Positions 36,255 through 46,628 of a DNA stretch of 64,000 nt are shown here, one piece after another. The stretch's first letter is position 1, and every line of letters starts with the position of its first letter. The stretch is from NCBI GenBank assembly GCA_949710005.1, contig OX453285.1, positions 7,549,632 to 7,613,631 on the forward strand, given 5' to 3'. The notes beneath the pieces are model-generated. The model worked only from the letters and a program-made list of their open reading frames with translations. It searched no databases and was not told the origin of the DNA. The translations under genes were made by a program, and so were the position numbers. The DNA comes from Ricordea florida. Lineage: Eukaryota > Cnidaria > Anthozoa > Corallimorpharia > Ricordeidae.

Positions 36255-36420
36255 AGAATGGTTGGCGAAGCATTGAGATCATTCGACTCTCACCTCTGTA
36301 ACCCGGGTTCGATTTCGCGGTCTCCTGTGATGTGGGTTGATTTTGTTGTTTTATATGGCGTCACCTGTGCACCTGGGCGTCATGTGGCTCCTGTCCGCTT
36401 ATACCTTTACTTGATTAATT
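36255..36420 (+). repeat. tRNA-derived SINE-like element
   Basis: Contains ACCCGGGTTCGATTTCG (B-box-like) after an A-box-like region and a TGTGGGTTGATTTTGTTG tail resembling coral SINEs. Ends in an AT-rich tail. Confidence 0.4.
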
Positions 36421-36620
36421 TAATTTAATCCATTCTTACTGCATACAATAAACACAAGTAAGCAGCAGGGAAGGACTAGAAGGGAACCGGAGAACCATAC
36501 GTGATGGTCCACCCGAGGTCTACGTCCCCTTCTCTTTCGAACAGATGTCAAACTACTTGAGCAGCATGTCTCAGTGTAAGGCAAGATTGAATGGAAATTT
36601 TGTATTTCATGGTTTCTTAG

Positions 36621-36716
36621 GCTCATGTCTTAACTGCTCAACGCTTCATGGTCAGTGCGTCAATGGCTTCTGTGAGTGTGACATGGGATGGGAGGGACGC
36701 GCTTGTGACGTAAAAG
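36621..36716 (+). CDS. Host gene exon O: EGF-like repeat
   Basis: Phase 1-1 exon (TTTCTTAG acceptor, AAAAG|GTGGGT donor) encoding GSCLNCSTLHGQCVNGFCEC and GWEGRACD. It is the last host exon before the viral insertion; the next host exon is 25.8 kb downstream. Confidence 0.85.
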
Positions 36717-36875
36717 GTGGGTTTTGTTAAATTCACTATTGCTACTCATGTCACTGGTTGTCTACCATCAACTGTAAGAACTGGTAAGACAGAGATAGTA
36801 CTCGCGCTCTCATTAATAATTGTGTTGATACTCAGTGCAGTTCAATTACTCTATTTATCCACGGTATAAAAATGG

Positions 36876-36881
36876 TAATAG
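36876..36881. repeat. Left target site duplication (TAATAG)
   Basis: Identical 6-bp TAATAG borders the left and right (58,870-58,875) ends of the large element. Polintons characteristically duplicate 6 bp. Confidence 0.85.
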
Positions 36882-37151
36882 AGTAGTTGCATTTGGCCGA
36901 TTCTGGGACAAAAAGGGCGTGGTCAATTTCGTCGGGGGACTGGTTCGGCTCGGCCAGAATTTTTTGGGTGTGGTCCAAAACTTTTGTGCATATTTAATTA
37001 GTTGGGTCTCAACTTGTTCGATTTTTGATCGATGATTTTCTTTATGGGTGTCAATTTTTTCTTTGGGAGTGTCAAGTGGATGGGTGGGGTCGGGAGTGTG
37101 AAATTGGGATTTGGGTTTGGGGTTGGGGTTGAGTGGTATACGAGTTGAGAA
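36882..37151 (+). repeat. Polinton left terminal inverted repeat
   Basis: Starts AGTAGTTGCATTTGGCCG and continues through GGGCGTGGTCAATTTCGTC and TTGATCGATGATTTTCTTTA, closely matching the reverse complement of 58,575-58,869. It lacks about 25 bp present in the right copy near 37,078 and runs up to the ATG of the first gene. Confidence 0.92.
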
Positions 37152-37691
37152 ATGGACAACTATTTTGGAATGAAAACGTCATTTGATTTTCTTTATGACA
37201 ACGTGAATTGTTCAAGAGTTCATGATTTTATAGACAATAATAAGTCAGATATATTATATAGGATTTCAAGGTTCAATCAATGTTTTGTTGAGAAGGTTAG
37301 GCTTACATTTACTATGGCGTATTTTCCTATAGATGATAATGAGATACCATATGAATATTTAAAAGACTTTGATAAGTTGGATACTGATGCTATTGTTAAG
37401 AATTTATGTAGGGATGCTGATTATTTAGTCAATGAGTTGTTAGATTATGATGTTGGGGAAGGTTATTCTCCTAGTGATCTGCTTATCAGTGATCTTTCAG
37501 TTACCGTGTATATAAGTTTCAAAGACGAGTTGTTACATGAAGCCTGTAAGGGTATACACAGACGTATTTTCCTAAATGATTTATGGGAAGAGCTAATGTC
37601 GGTAGCATGGCATCCAAGTAGGTTTGTATATTGGTGTCTTGATGTGGAAGAGTTTCAAGAGTTGAAGGAGCGTTGGGGGGTTCATTGGTAA
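37152..37691 (+). CDS. Polinton left-terminal gene, unknown function
   Basis: 179 residues, unknown function. The C-terminus carries AWHPSRF..WCLD.EEF.ELKERWG, a motif shared with the minus-strand gene at 58,053-58,574 at the other end. WHP-R-type motifs of this sort also occur in large DNA virus proteins (from general knowledge). The ATG follows TTGAGAA directly at the inner edge of the inverted repeat, as in the right-end gene. No signal peptide or membrane segment is visible; the protein is rich in Asp and aromatic residues. A conserved hairpin begins 14 nt after its stop. Confidence 0.8.
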   Translation: MDNYFGMKTSFDFLYDNVNCSRVHDFIDNNKSDILYRISRFNQCFVEKVRLTFTMAYFPIDDNEIPYEYLKDFDKLDTDAIVKNLCRDADYLVNELLDYDVGEGYSPSDLLISDLSVTVYISFKDELLHEACKGIHRRIFLNDLWEELMSVAWHPSRFVYWCLDVEEFQELKERWGVHW

Positions 37692-37705
37692 TAGTAAGTA
37701 ATTCT

Positions 37706-37732
37706 TTTTGTAACATGGATCGTGTTACAAAA
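37706..37732. terminator. Conserved 3' hairpin, copy 1
   Basis: Arms TTTTGTAACA and TGTTACAAAA with loop TGGATCG. It starts 14 nt after the stop of the left-terminal gene. Two more copies follow genes at 57.4 and 58.0 kb with the same spacing, which suggests a 3'-end or termination signal (inference). Confidence 0.7.
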
Positions 37733-37807
37733 GTATAAAAGTTAAATAAGGTTTCAGACGTCGTAGTGATTGGTTTAAGGATTATAATTTTAAAATCCAA
37801 TGATGCT

Positions 37808-38479
37808 ATGGAGAACTTAACAGTGAAAGACTTGAGGTCAATAGCTAAAAAAGCTGGTGTAAGTGTTCGTGGATTCAGAAAGGCTGAATTGCTCGAAGCG
37901 TTATCTGATGTACAACCCGAGAACTTGACAGTGAAGGTATTAAGAACCATAGCTAGGAAGACTGGTATACAAGGTTATGGCAACATGCGTAAAGCGGCTC
38001 TCATTAATGCTGTCGGATCCCCACGAGTGGCTGAAGCTAATGTTCCAATTCCTGGTCCAGTTAGGCCCATAAGAACAAGGCCCGCCCGAGCTTCATATAG
38101 AAGGGCTATTGCTTTTGCCAGGGATGAAATTAACCAGACCATAAATTGGATAGGATCTAATGTTAGAGAACCAAATAGGAGGGCTATTACTAGGAGATTA
38201 AGAAGGGCAGCCAATGTAATTAGAAGGGGACCCGATTATTTCATCCCTCAAAGACATGAAACGGCTCTGAGAGGCTTTTTGAGGACTTATATAGTAAAGG
38301 GTAGAGCTGGGTATGATCCAACTTCATTCCTTAGCGAGGTTAGATCACCATTCTATGTTTTGATGCGTAAACATAGGAAGCCATTCAAGTTGAAGTGTAT
38401 TCTTTCATGCAGCTTCATAAGGAGGAACAACCAGGATAATCGTGTTGTTGAGCGGACCAAGGTCATTTCCATTCACTGA
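37808..38479 (+). CDS. SAP-like DNA-binding protein upstream of PolB
   Basis: The start at 37,808 (MENLTVKDLRSIAKKAGVSV) gives 223 residues. Two tandem SAP/Rho-N-like helix pairs (residues about 2-34 and 40-70, both with LTVK.LR.IA) are followed by a basic Arg-rich region (RRAITRRLRRAANVIRR). SAP motifs bind DNA; here the protein could be a replication partner or terminal-protein-like factor for the protein-primed polymerase (inference). Its stop overlaps the PolB start as TGATG. In related cnidarian elements this C-terminal sequence can be continuous with PolB, so a frame change at this join is also possible. TATAAAAG at 37,734 may be a promoter. Confidence 0.75.
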   Translation: MENLTVKDLRSIAKKAGVSVRGFRKAELLEALSDVQPENLTVKVLRTIARKTGIQGYGNMRKAALINAVGSPRVAEANVPIPGPVRPIRTRPARASYRRAIAFARDEINQTINWIGSNVREPNRRAITRRLRRAANVIRRGPDYFIPQRHETALRGFLRTYIVKGRAGYDPTSFLSEVRSPFYVLMRKHRKPFKLKCILSCSFIRRNNQDNRVVERTKVISIH

Positions 38480-41400
38480 TGGAGACAGTAACAGCTTCAA
38501 CAAACACATTTATTATGTTTGATAATATCAAAGCTAGACTGATTGAATTGGTACAGAAATATGAGAATGAGCGCTCTGGATGGGTATTTGACTATGTTGT
38601 AGATTTTCGTATCCACATAAACCCATTTCAACCGTTTTCTGGAAGTTCATATATTAAACTACCCTCTAAATTAGCTGCTAAGAAGGCAATTATAAATGTT
38701 AAGAATGAAGAAGACCAGGAGTGCTTCAAATGGGCAGTGACATCCGCTGTATTCCCTGTAGAGGTTCATCCTGAGAGACTAAACAAAGAGATGAGAGAAA
38801 ACTCAGAGAAGCTCGATTGGTCAGGAATAGAGTTTCCAGTGGCAGCACTTAGTACAACTCAGATAGATAGATTTGAAAGGCAGAACCCATATGGGATCAA
38901 CATCCTTGGTTATGAGAATGGTGGGCCAACCCTAATCAGGCGTAGTAATAAGTCAGGGGTGGAAAAGATAAATCTACTCTTGATATCAAACAACGAGACA
39001 AATCATTACTGCTGGATCAAGAACATGTCAAGACTTATCGAGTATAATAAGAACGAGCATGCCCGTTTCTATTGTGATAATTGCCTAAACTCATTCAATT
39101 CTGAAAAGTCGTTGGAAACGCATATGGAGTATTGCCTAAACAACGAAGCAGTCAAAGTCCAGATGCCAATTGAAGAGGACGGCAGCCCAAAGTACATTAC
39201 TTTCAAGAACCACAGAAGAAAGATGCAAGTGCCATTTGTGATCTATGCGGATTTCGAGTGTTTCACGGAGAAGATGGATACTTGTTCCCCGGATGATAGG
39301 GATAGCTTCACAAATCAATATCAGAAGCACAAGCCATCAGGATTTTGTTATCTTATCAAGTGTTTTGATGATAAGATATTTGAACCCAAGCTTGCAATGC
39401 GTACAACAAGATCTCCAGATAAGGACATTACAAAAATATTCGTGAAGAGACTGGAGGCTGATATCAAGAAGATTTATGAACAATTCAGAAGCCCAGAGGA
39501 GATTATAATGAAGAAGAAAGATAAAAGGAATGTTAGGAATGCAACTCACTGTCATATTTGCGAGGGTGAGTTGGGGGATGACAAGGTACGTGATCATTGC
39601 CATCTTACGGGTAAGTATAGGGGTGCAGCACACACGAAATGTAATTTCGAATTCAAGGTCCCTAATTTCTTTCCAGTTATATTTCATAACTTGTCTGGGT
39701 ATGATAGTCATTTATTTGTGAGGAATCTTGGTATATCAGAGGGTAAAGTAAATTGTATACCACTTACTGATGAGAAATACATCTCATTTACCAAGGAGAT
39801 TGTTGTGGATACCTTTAGGAATGGGGAGGGTAAGAAGATTGAGGTGAAACGATATATAAGGTTTATAGACAGTTTCAGGTTTATGTCGAGTGGTTTAGCC
39901 AGTTTGGTTAACAATATACCACGAGAGTCTTTGGAGAACTTGGGAAGGTATTATGAAGGTGAGGACTTAGAGCTGTTGTCTAGAAAGGGAGTCTTTCCTT
40001 ATGATTAGTTTGATGGATATGATAAGCTAAGTGAGACAAGTCTTCCACCTAAAGAGGAATTCTATTCAAAGCTTTATGATGAGGATTTAACTGAGGAAGA
40101 CTACAAACATGCCAAGTCTGTGTGGGATAGATTTGAGATGAAGAATTTCAAGAATTATCATAACACGTATCTTAAGGTGGATGTATTATTACTGGCTGAT
40201 GTTTTCGAGAATTTCAGAAGGGTATGTATGAAAAATTATGGACTAGATCCTGCATGGTACTTTACTGCACCTGGATTGGCTTGGGATGCTACATTGAAGA
40301 TAACCAAGGTGGAATTGGAGCTTTTGAGGGATCCAGATATGTTGATTATGATCGAGAATGGCATCAGAGGTGGTATCTCAATGATCTCCACTAGGCATGG
40401 GAAAGCCAACAATCCATATATGAAGGAATACAATCCAGAATTGCCTACAAAGTACATCACATATTTAGACGCTAATGGACTCTATGGCTATGCAATGACC
40501 AAGGCTTTACCAACTCATGGTTTTGAGTGGATGGATGATCAGGAATTGACAGATTGGAGAGACCATCCATGCATATTAGAGGTGGATTTGGAATACCCAC
40601 TAGAGCTACATGATCTACACAATGACTATCCAATGGCTCCAGAGAGATTTGACGTGGAAGGTGTCGTTAAGTTAGTTCCCAATTTGAGGGACAAGAACAA
40701 GTATATATTACATCATGAAGCACTGAAACAGTATTTGTCTTTGGGATTGAAGTTAATCAAGGTACACAGAGGGATCAAATTCGAGGAATCGGAGTGGTTG
40801 AGGTCCTACATTGACTTGAACAATAGTCTTCGAGCTAAGGCTGAGAATGATTTCGAAAAGGACTTCTTCAAATTGATGAACAATTCAGTGTTTGGTAAGA
40901 CCATGGAGAACATTAGGAAGAGGGTGGATATTCAGTTGGTCACAAATGAGAAGAAAGCACGTAAGTTGATTGTGAAGCCAAACTTTCATCACAGGAATAT
41001 CTTTTGCGAGGATCTGGCCGCCTTCCACATGAAGAAAACGAAACTGGTCTTTGATAAGCCCATTTACTTAGGATTATCCATTCTGGATCTGAGCAAGATG
41101 ACCATGTATGATTTCCATTACAAGTACATGAAGCCCAAGTATGGAGATGATGCCAAGTTGCTGTTCACAGACACGGATTCTCTAGCCTATGTTATCCAGA
41201 CTGAGGACTTTTACAAGGACATCAGTCGAGATGTGAGAGACAAGTTTGACACCAGCAACTACCCAAGGGACCATCCATCCGGAATTGAGACCGGAGTTAA
41301 TAAGAAGGTTGGAGGGATGTTCAAAGATGAGGCTGGTGGTGAACAGATAACAGAATTTGTGGGTCTGAGGGCTAAACTGTATGCTTTCAAGACGGATAAA

Positions 41401-41673
41401 CAGAAGGAAGTCAAGAAGTGTAAGGGTGTTAACAAGGCGGTGGTCAGTAAGAGTATAAGTTTCCAGGATTACAAGACTTGTCTTTTCAGTGGCCAATCCC
41501 AGAGAAGGAAGATGAATACCATAAGGAGTCATAAGCATGACATCTATACTGAAACTATCAATAAGATTGCATTATCACGCGAGGACGATAAACGTGTGAT
41601 AATGGAAGATGGGATAAACACTTATGCACATGGTCATTTCAGGACGCTGGAAGGTGGTGATTTAGTGTCTTGA
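38479..41673 (+). pseudogene. polB: Protein-primed family B DNA polymerase with one in-frame amber
   Basis: The whole frame is 1,064 codons plus stop, interrupted only by TAG at 40,006-40,008 (codon 510). Order: N-terminal region; a C2HC finger (CDNC...H..YC); exonuclease motif I DFE (Asp258/Glu260); an HNH/EndoVII-like zinc module CHIC...DHCHLTGKYRGAAH..CN; exonuclease II NLSGYD (Asp409); exonuclease III Y-L-K-V-D; polymerase A YLDANGLYG (Asp664); B KLMNNSVFG (Lys798, Asn802); C FTDTDS (Asp898, Asp900). This is the pPolB of Polintons and adintoviruses, which replicates a linear genome from protein-capped ends. All catalytic residues are intact on either side of the amber. Its last 40 bp overlap the integrase gene tail to tail. 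Confidence 0.93.
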
Positions 41674-42623
41674 GGTACAAATTGAAGCTCTTCACGAACG
41701 AATCCTCGTTTTGGACCCCCACTCAAATAATACAAGACTGGTTGACCCGGCTTGATTATGGTTCGGGCCAAATCATAGACTTCAAGGCTCCATATGGGAT
41801 CAGTAGCCCGCCGTTTGTCACCACCTTCATCTTCACCGGGGGCATATAGATATCTGACTGGGACATCTGGAGGTAACCTCTTCTCATCCAGTCCCACAGG
41901 TCGCTTATAGTCTGGAGTTTTAGTGCCAATTGAGTCCATTTTCAAAGCTTCATCAGGCTCTTTACCAGTAATACGGGTAGTTTCACTATTGAGGGTCTTC
42001 ATGATGTCAGGCAATCTGTTCACCCAAACTGTGGATCTGGTATCACTAACCATCTCTTGAGCGTATTGATGGCTGAATAACTTCTCACCGAGAGTCCTAT
42101 TGGCTCTTTCCACAAAAGCCTGAGCTCTATGATTACCAGCTTCACTCCGCTGGATTGTGACTTCATGCTTATTCATAAGATTTGTTACATCACCCTTGAA
42201 TTCTGTTCCTGGGTCCACCATTAATGTATGTGGCCACTTCAACTTACGGGAATAAATCCTTTGAAAGGCATTGGCAACTTCACCACTCTCCTTTGAGGTC
42301 AATGGCTCGGCATCCTTATATCTCGAAGCAATATCAATCACGACTAATGCATAGCGGTATGTTTTTCTTCTCACTGTATCATGAGGAAGAAACAACAAGT
42401 CCGCTTGATGAATCTGATTAGGCTTATTCACACTCCAATGTGGCCTGGGTATATACTTGGGGGCTGGGAGATAAATTTGCCACAAGGCTTGCTTCTCCAA
42501 CCACTCTTTGGCGACCTTTTCACTAACTTTAGCTGCTTTGGCTAATTTGGGTATGGCCGAGTATCCTTTCCAGTATCCATTAGTGGAATAATATAATCGA
42601 TTTAAAACGTTGGAATCAGCCAT
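41634..42623 (-). CDS. int: Retrovirus-like integrase (rve), D,D35E
   Basis: 329 residues, intact. The catalytic triad is Asp75 (HQADLLFL), Asp137 (MVDPGTEF) and Glu172 (FVERANRTL), with exactly 35 residues between the last two. An N-terminal helical domain (YWKGYSAIPKLAKAAKVSEK) and LYLPAPKYIP-type linker precede the core. A C-terminal SH3-like end (LYYLSGGPKRGFVREELQ) is typical of Polinton integrases. It joins the viral ends to host DNA, producing the 6-bp duplication. It is the only minus-strand gene in the central block; its start is 27 bp from the capsid start, so they share a divergent promoter region. Confidence 0.95.
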   Translation of the reverse strand: MADSNVLNRLYYSTNGYWKGYSAIPKLAKAAKVSEKVAKEWLEKQALWQIYLPAPKYIPRPHWSVNKPNQIHQADLLFLPHDTVRRKTYRYALVVIDIASRYKDAEPLTSKESGEVANAFQRIYSRKLKWPHTLMVDPGTEFKGDVTNLMNKHEVTIQRSEAGNHRAQAFVERANRTLGEKLFSHQYAQEMVSDTRSTVWVNRLPDIMKTLNSETTRITGKEPDEALKMDSIGTKTPDYKRPVGLDEKRLPPDVPVRYLYAPGEDEGGDKRRATDPIWSLEVYDLARTIIKPGQPVLYYLSGGPKRGFVREELQFVPQDTKSPPSSVLK

Positions 42624-42650
42624 TTATAAACAAGAATATAAGCATTTAAA
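42624..42650. promoter_or_regulatory. 27-bp divergent spacer between integrase and capsid genes
   Basis: The only sequence between two oppositely oriented start codons. It contains TTTATAAA on the integrase side and GCATTTAAA directly before the capsid ATG, which resembles the late-gene TTTAAA motif. Confidence 0.45.
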
Positions 42651-43283
42651 ATGACTTCTATATCAAACATTCTTGATACCAATCGTGTTCCAAGGACTCG
42701 TGAAGGGTTGAAGGCTATGACATCATTAAATAGGGTCACGCTAAACCCATCATCTGCAGAACCTGGGGAGACATTATACATTGAAATACCAAGATTGAGT
42801 GAGAATTTAGTGATTGTGCCTGGTAGTGTCTACATAACCTTTGATATGGTTGTAACCGGGCACAAAGACAACACTCTTGTTAATAATTTGGGAAGGAATC
42901 TAATTTCACAATATAAGGTTCTATTTGGTGGTGAAATCATAGAGGATCTTAGTAGATTTGATTTATTCAAAACTTATCATGATTTGTTTTTGACAACTGA
43001 AGATCGTGAGAATAGATTGAGACAGGGTATATCTGATGTTAATATAAGGAAAATTAGAACCAATGCGGGGAACAAAGATACATCAAAAGCAAAGCATAAT
43101 ACTTTAGCCGTGATTCATAACACTAGATATGCTATTCCATTAGATCACACAATCCTCAAAGGTCATGGAGTATTTTATCCAATAGGATTACCACATCCAC
43201 TTAGATTTGAATTGACTTTGGCTAAAGTTTCTGATGTTGTAGTTTATTCAAACAGTGAAACACCACCTGATTATAAATTAACT
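42651..43283 (+). pseudogene. Capsid-like protein (MCP candidate), N-terminal half
   Basis: MTSISNILDTNRVPRTREGL opens a frame that aligns with the minus-strand copy at 60.9 kb: NRVTLNPSSAEPGE, LVNNLGR, FGG..., DRENRLRQGIS, HGVFYPIGLPHPLRFELTLA. Homology stops after DYKLT; the remaining codons to 43,319 come from inserted DNA. Both copies are about 410 residues when the halves are counted together. This beta-rich family recurs in cnidarian Polinton-like elements and I infer a jelly-roll major capsid role. No direct structural proof is visible. Confidence 0.7.
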
Positions 43284-43549
43284 AGAAATACGACTCCAGC
43301 AAAAACCTCGCGAAGCTAGTTTTTGAAGAAGTCACAATGCTTTCATATTTTATTTTTTATTTGATATTTTTCATGTTAGGGTAATCCCCATTATTTTATT
43401 TGTTACGCTGTGTTTGGTACACAATTAGTGACACCTGGTGCAAATTACATGATCAGTATACGGCTCAACACATTGCTTAAAAATTGACCTTTATTTAGCT
43501 CTTTCACTGCCACTGAGAGTGCACCAGAGGGAATAGAAGTAAAATTATT

Positions 43550-44760
43550 GATTATCTTGACAGGGATTACAGAGTCGATGAAGTATCACAATGATATTCA
43601 CTTAACACAAATTGTGTATTTACTTATTATTATTATCATTTTCACTTTTTGTACTTTCTCATTTCTTGTAATTATTATCATGATTATTATTATTGTATTA
43701 ATCATAATCATTCTGATTACTGGTATTGATATTATTATTGTTATTTTTTATATGTAACATAATATACTGTTATGGGGTGGGGGTGTATGTTCTAATCTGG
43801 AAAAAGGTATTTCACTTTTAAACTCAATATTTTCTTACTCGGAGGATGAGTTGAATGCTCCAATTATTTATTGTTTATGCTTTTTTCTTATAACTGCATG
43901 AGATTCATTGTAAGAAGAATCTTCTGATTAGATATTTTATTGTCTACTGCAGTCATTATTTCATTCCTAGGTAACCACAATTGAGAGCATTATGAATAGT
44001 ACATGTTTCAATTTGTGCACTCTCTTCAGTTGAAATGGTTCCCCCAGTGGTAGATAGAAAAATTCCTCTTCCCTCAAAAAGAGATGCCATATCAACAGAA
44101 CTGTGTGATACAATGTCATTACCTAAAACAATTGGAGGTAAAACAATTGGATTCTACAAAAACTTTGAACAAATGTTTGGTAATAGTGAGTACCAACTGT
44201 ATAGTATGTGGTTGTGCTATTTTTAGGTCATATCATAAAAACAATACATGTAAGAAAGAGTTATTGAAATCTTAATATGTTGAAAAAGATGGCTGCACTA
44301 GATATGCCTGTAAAAAATAATGTGAAATCAACATCAATCAGTCAAAAGTATATGCCACATGAAAGTTTAATTGTGCTGTTACAGAAACAGGCAAAATATC
44401 CATACCCAACCAGAGAATAGTATATGATTTTGAATATATGAAAATTTCGATTATAAGAACTGCAGAAGAAAGATTTGATATAAGGATGGTATTTCATCGA
44501 AAAAGTCATGGCAGCTAGAGGTATTGAACTGTAACCAATGACATATAGTAATGAGAAGCACTATTATTATATTACTATCATTATTATAATTATCATTATC
44601 ATTATTACTGGTATTGATATTATTATTATTGTTATATTTTTTATGTTAGACATAATTTATTGTTATGGGGTGGGATGCATGTCCTAATCTTGGTAAAGGT
44701 ATTGTTACTTTACTACTACAAACAATACAAAAATCTTCTTTAAAGCTTAGAATGTAGTGC
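43550..44760. repeat. Diverged direct duplication in the insertion
   Basis: 43,620-43,810 and 44,560-44,710 share (ATT/ATC)n followed by ATTGTTAT...ATGT and TGTTATGGGGTGGG, then TCTAATCT and AAAGGTATT. No coding content. Confidence 0.6.
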
Positions 44761-45306
44761 AGTCATTTGTCTATAAAGTTAGTGTGGAAAATCGTGATTG
44801 AAAGTATAGGGCATTTAGGAAACTTGAAACACTTGTTACTACATACAGCACACTTGCAATGAATATATGAGAAAGATCATAAACATTTTGACATTACAAA
44901 ATGTATTGTCTTCTTTACAAGGTTTTTCCAATGTAAAAGCTCAACTGTATGTTGTGGTTGTTATTAAATGTTAATATTTGACATCATAAAAATGAAGTAA
45001 ACAGCAGAAAATAACAAGGTTAATATGTCTAAGTTTGCAAATTAAGGCTTGTATTAACATTTCATTTGTGGGAAAGGGACAGGGGTTCTAGATAGCAATA
45101 TTACCAGGGGGTCATTGAACTATAAAGGTAAAACTGACCCATTGTGAAAAGGCTATGAAACTTGTTGTATCAACGCAATATTATTGAAACTTTTCAATCA
45201 GAGAATACATATATATATATATATATATAAAAACGTTAGATAAAGCAAGGACGGACAACTTCTGACGATAAAAAAGTTAAAAAGTTAAAAATTTGATAGA
45301 AAAAAC

Positions 45307-45330
45307 GTTTCGGTCTTAGACCTTCGTCAG
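45307..45330 (-). ncRNA. Hammerhead ribozyme core (minus-strand copy)
   Basis: The minus strand reads CTGACGA, a GGTC/GACC stem with TAA loop, then GAAAC: the invariant CUGANGA...GAAA core. Stem III would be very short, as described for Penelope-type hammerheads, which may act as dimers. Confidence 0.65.
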
Positions 45331-45537
45331 TTACAGGAGAAAAAGGACGGAAACTAAGTTTAAATACGGTTACAGTGTGGGAGATTACATACCGAAATGA
45401 AAAATACTATCGTGCTATTAATACATCGTGATTAATACAATACAGGGAAAAAAATGCAAAACGAGAAATACAATGCTGTACTATAAATTACGTCATACAG
45501 GGTGATAATTAATAGACTGTATTATAGACTATAATAG

Positions 45538-45806
45538 ACTGTAGGTTTCGTAACCACAAGTCTGCTATGCTCACAAACAAAACCACTTGTGAGGTAGCAG
45601 TACATTTCAATAAAATTCCACACTCCTTGGATGATTTTGAATTCCAATGCATTGATCAGGTGCAGGCCCCTAATGACTTAGACGAGATCGATAGGTTTTT
45701 AATTACGAAAGAGGCTTATTGGAGTGCTCAACTGTTTTCTATGGCTCCCCATGGCTTAAATAAAAGAAAAGAATTTCACTCCAAAAACAGAATTTGTTAT
45801 AATTAA
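45538..45806 (+). pseudogene. Penelope-like GIY-YIG endonuclease C-terminal fragment
   Basis: The frame from the edge of the left arm reads RFRNHKSAM, then CEVAVHFN..PHSLDDFEFQ and KEAYWSAQLFSMAPHGLNKR. This is the conserved RF.NHK / HFN...HS..D / E.YW...L....PHGLN order at the C-terminus of Penelope-like element proteins. The reverse transcriptase and GIY-YIG motif proper are missing by 5' truncation. Confidence 0.8.
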
Positions 45807-46390
45807 CTTTCTCCTGTGTAAATATGCGTTTGCGCCATAAAGCAGTCCAAAAGCCCTTCCTTGGATTTTGCCAGCTCTTTGGGTGTTAGGTATGCTCAAA
45901 GGCCCTGCCTGGGATCTTATTACAGCTTATTGTTTAAGGGCCCCTCCAGGGATTTTGTTGTTTGTCAACCCTTTAATGCTCCAAAGGCCTCGATTTGGGA
46001 TTTTGTTATTAACCCTGTCCAGCGTAAACGTAGGTTTCTTCTGCATATTTTTGTAAACTAGTTTTCCCGTAATATTTACCGCATTGCAAGAGTCCGTTTT
46101 ATCTATTTTAACTATTTTAGTTTTTAGGTTGAATTTAACCTAGTTCTGCAATTATCCCGCTTTATAATGTAATTTATGCACAGCATTGTATCTTTTTCGT
46201 TTGGTCTATTAATTATCACCCTGTATGACGTAATTTATAGTACAGCATTGTATTTCTCGTTTTGCATTTTTTTCCCTGTATTGTATTAATCACGATGTAT
46301 TAATAGCACGATAGTATTTTTCATTTCGGTATGTAATCTCCCACACTGTAACCGTATTTAAACTTAGTTTCCGTCCTTTTTCTCCTGTAA

Positions 46391-46414
46391 CTGACGAAGG
46401 TCTAAGACCGAAAC
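46391..46414 (+). ncRNA. Hammerhead ribozyme core (plus-strand copy)
   Basis: CTGACGA, stem GGTC-TAA-GACC, GAAAC, followed by GTTTTTT. Sense with the GIY-YIG fragment, in the 3' repeat. Same core as the minus-strand copy. Confidence 0.7.
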
Positions 46415-46492
46415 GTTTTTTCTATCAAATTTTTAACTTTTTAACTTTTTTATCGTCAGAAGTTGTCCGTCCTTGCTTTATCTAACGTTTTT

Positions 46493-46586
46493 AAATTCAT
46501 TTTTGTGGTGAGGCTTGGACTGTGAATCTTCATTGATCCTCCTGACGCAGTGGCATTCTTTGTTGGCTTGAGGCATTTTATAACCG

Positions 46587-46628
<42 letters not shown>

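Larger units (their letters stand above)
45229..46492 (+). mobile_element. 5'-truncated Penelope-like element with inverted flanks
   Basis: Inverted arms of about 300 bp (45,229-45,537 and 46,204-46,492; outer end AAAAACGTTAGATAAAGC) enclose the C-terminus of a GIY-YIG endonuclease on the + strand. Both arms hold a hammerhead-like core. Penelope-like elements are known for 5' truncation, inverted 5' fragments, GIY-YIG nucleases and hammerhead ribozymes in their terminal repeats. (TA)n tracts lie immediately left and about 100 bp right. Confidence 0.8.

Noticed and set aside
38479-40008. Two separate polymerase genes (38,479-40,008 and 40,120-41,673)
   Set aside because: They are in the same frame with only one TAG between them and the region after the TAG continues the protein, so one interrupted gene is the better description.
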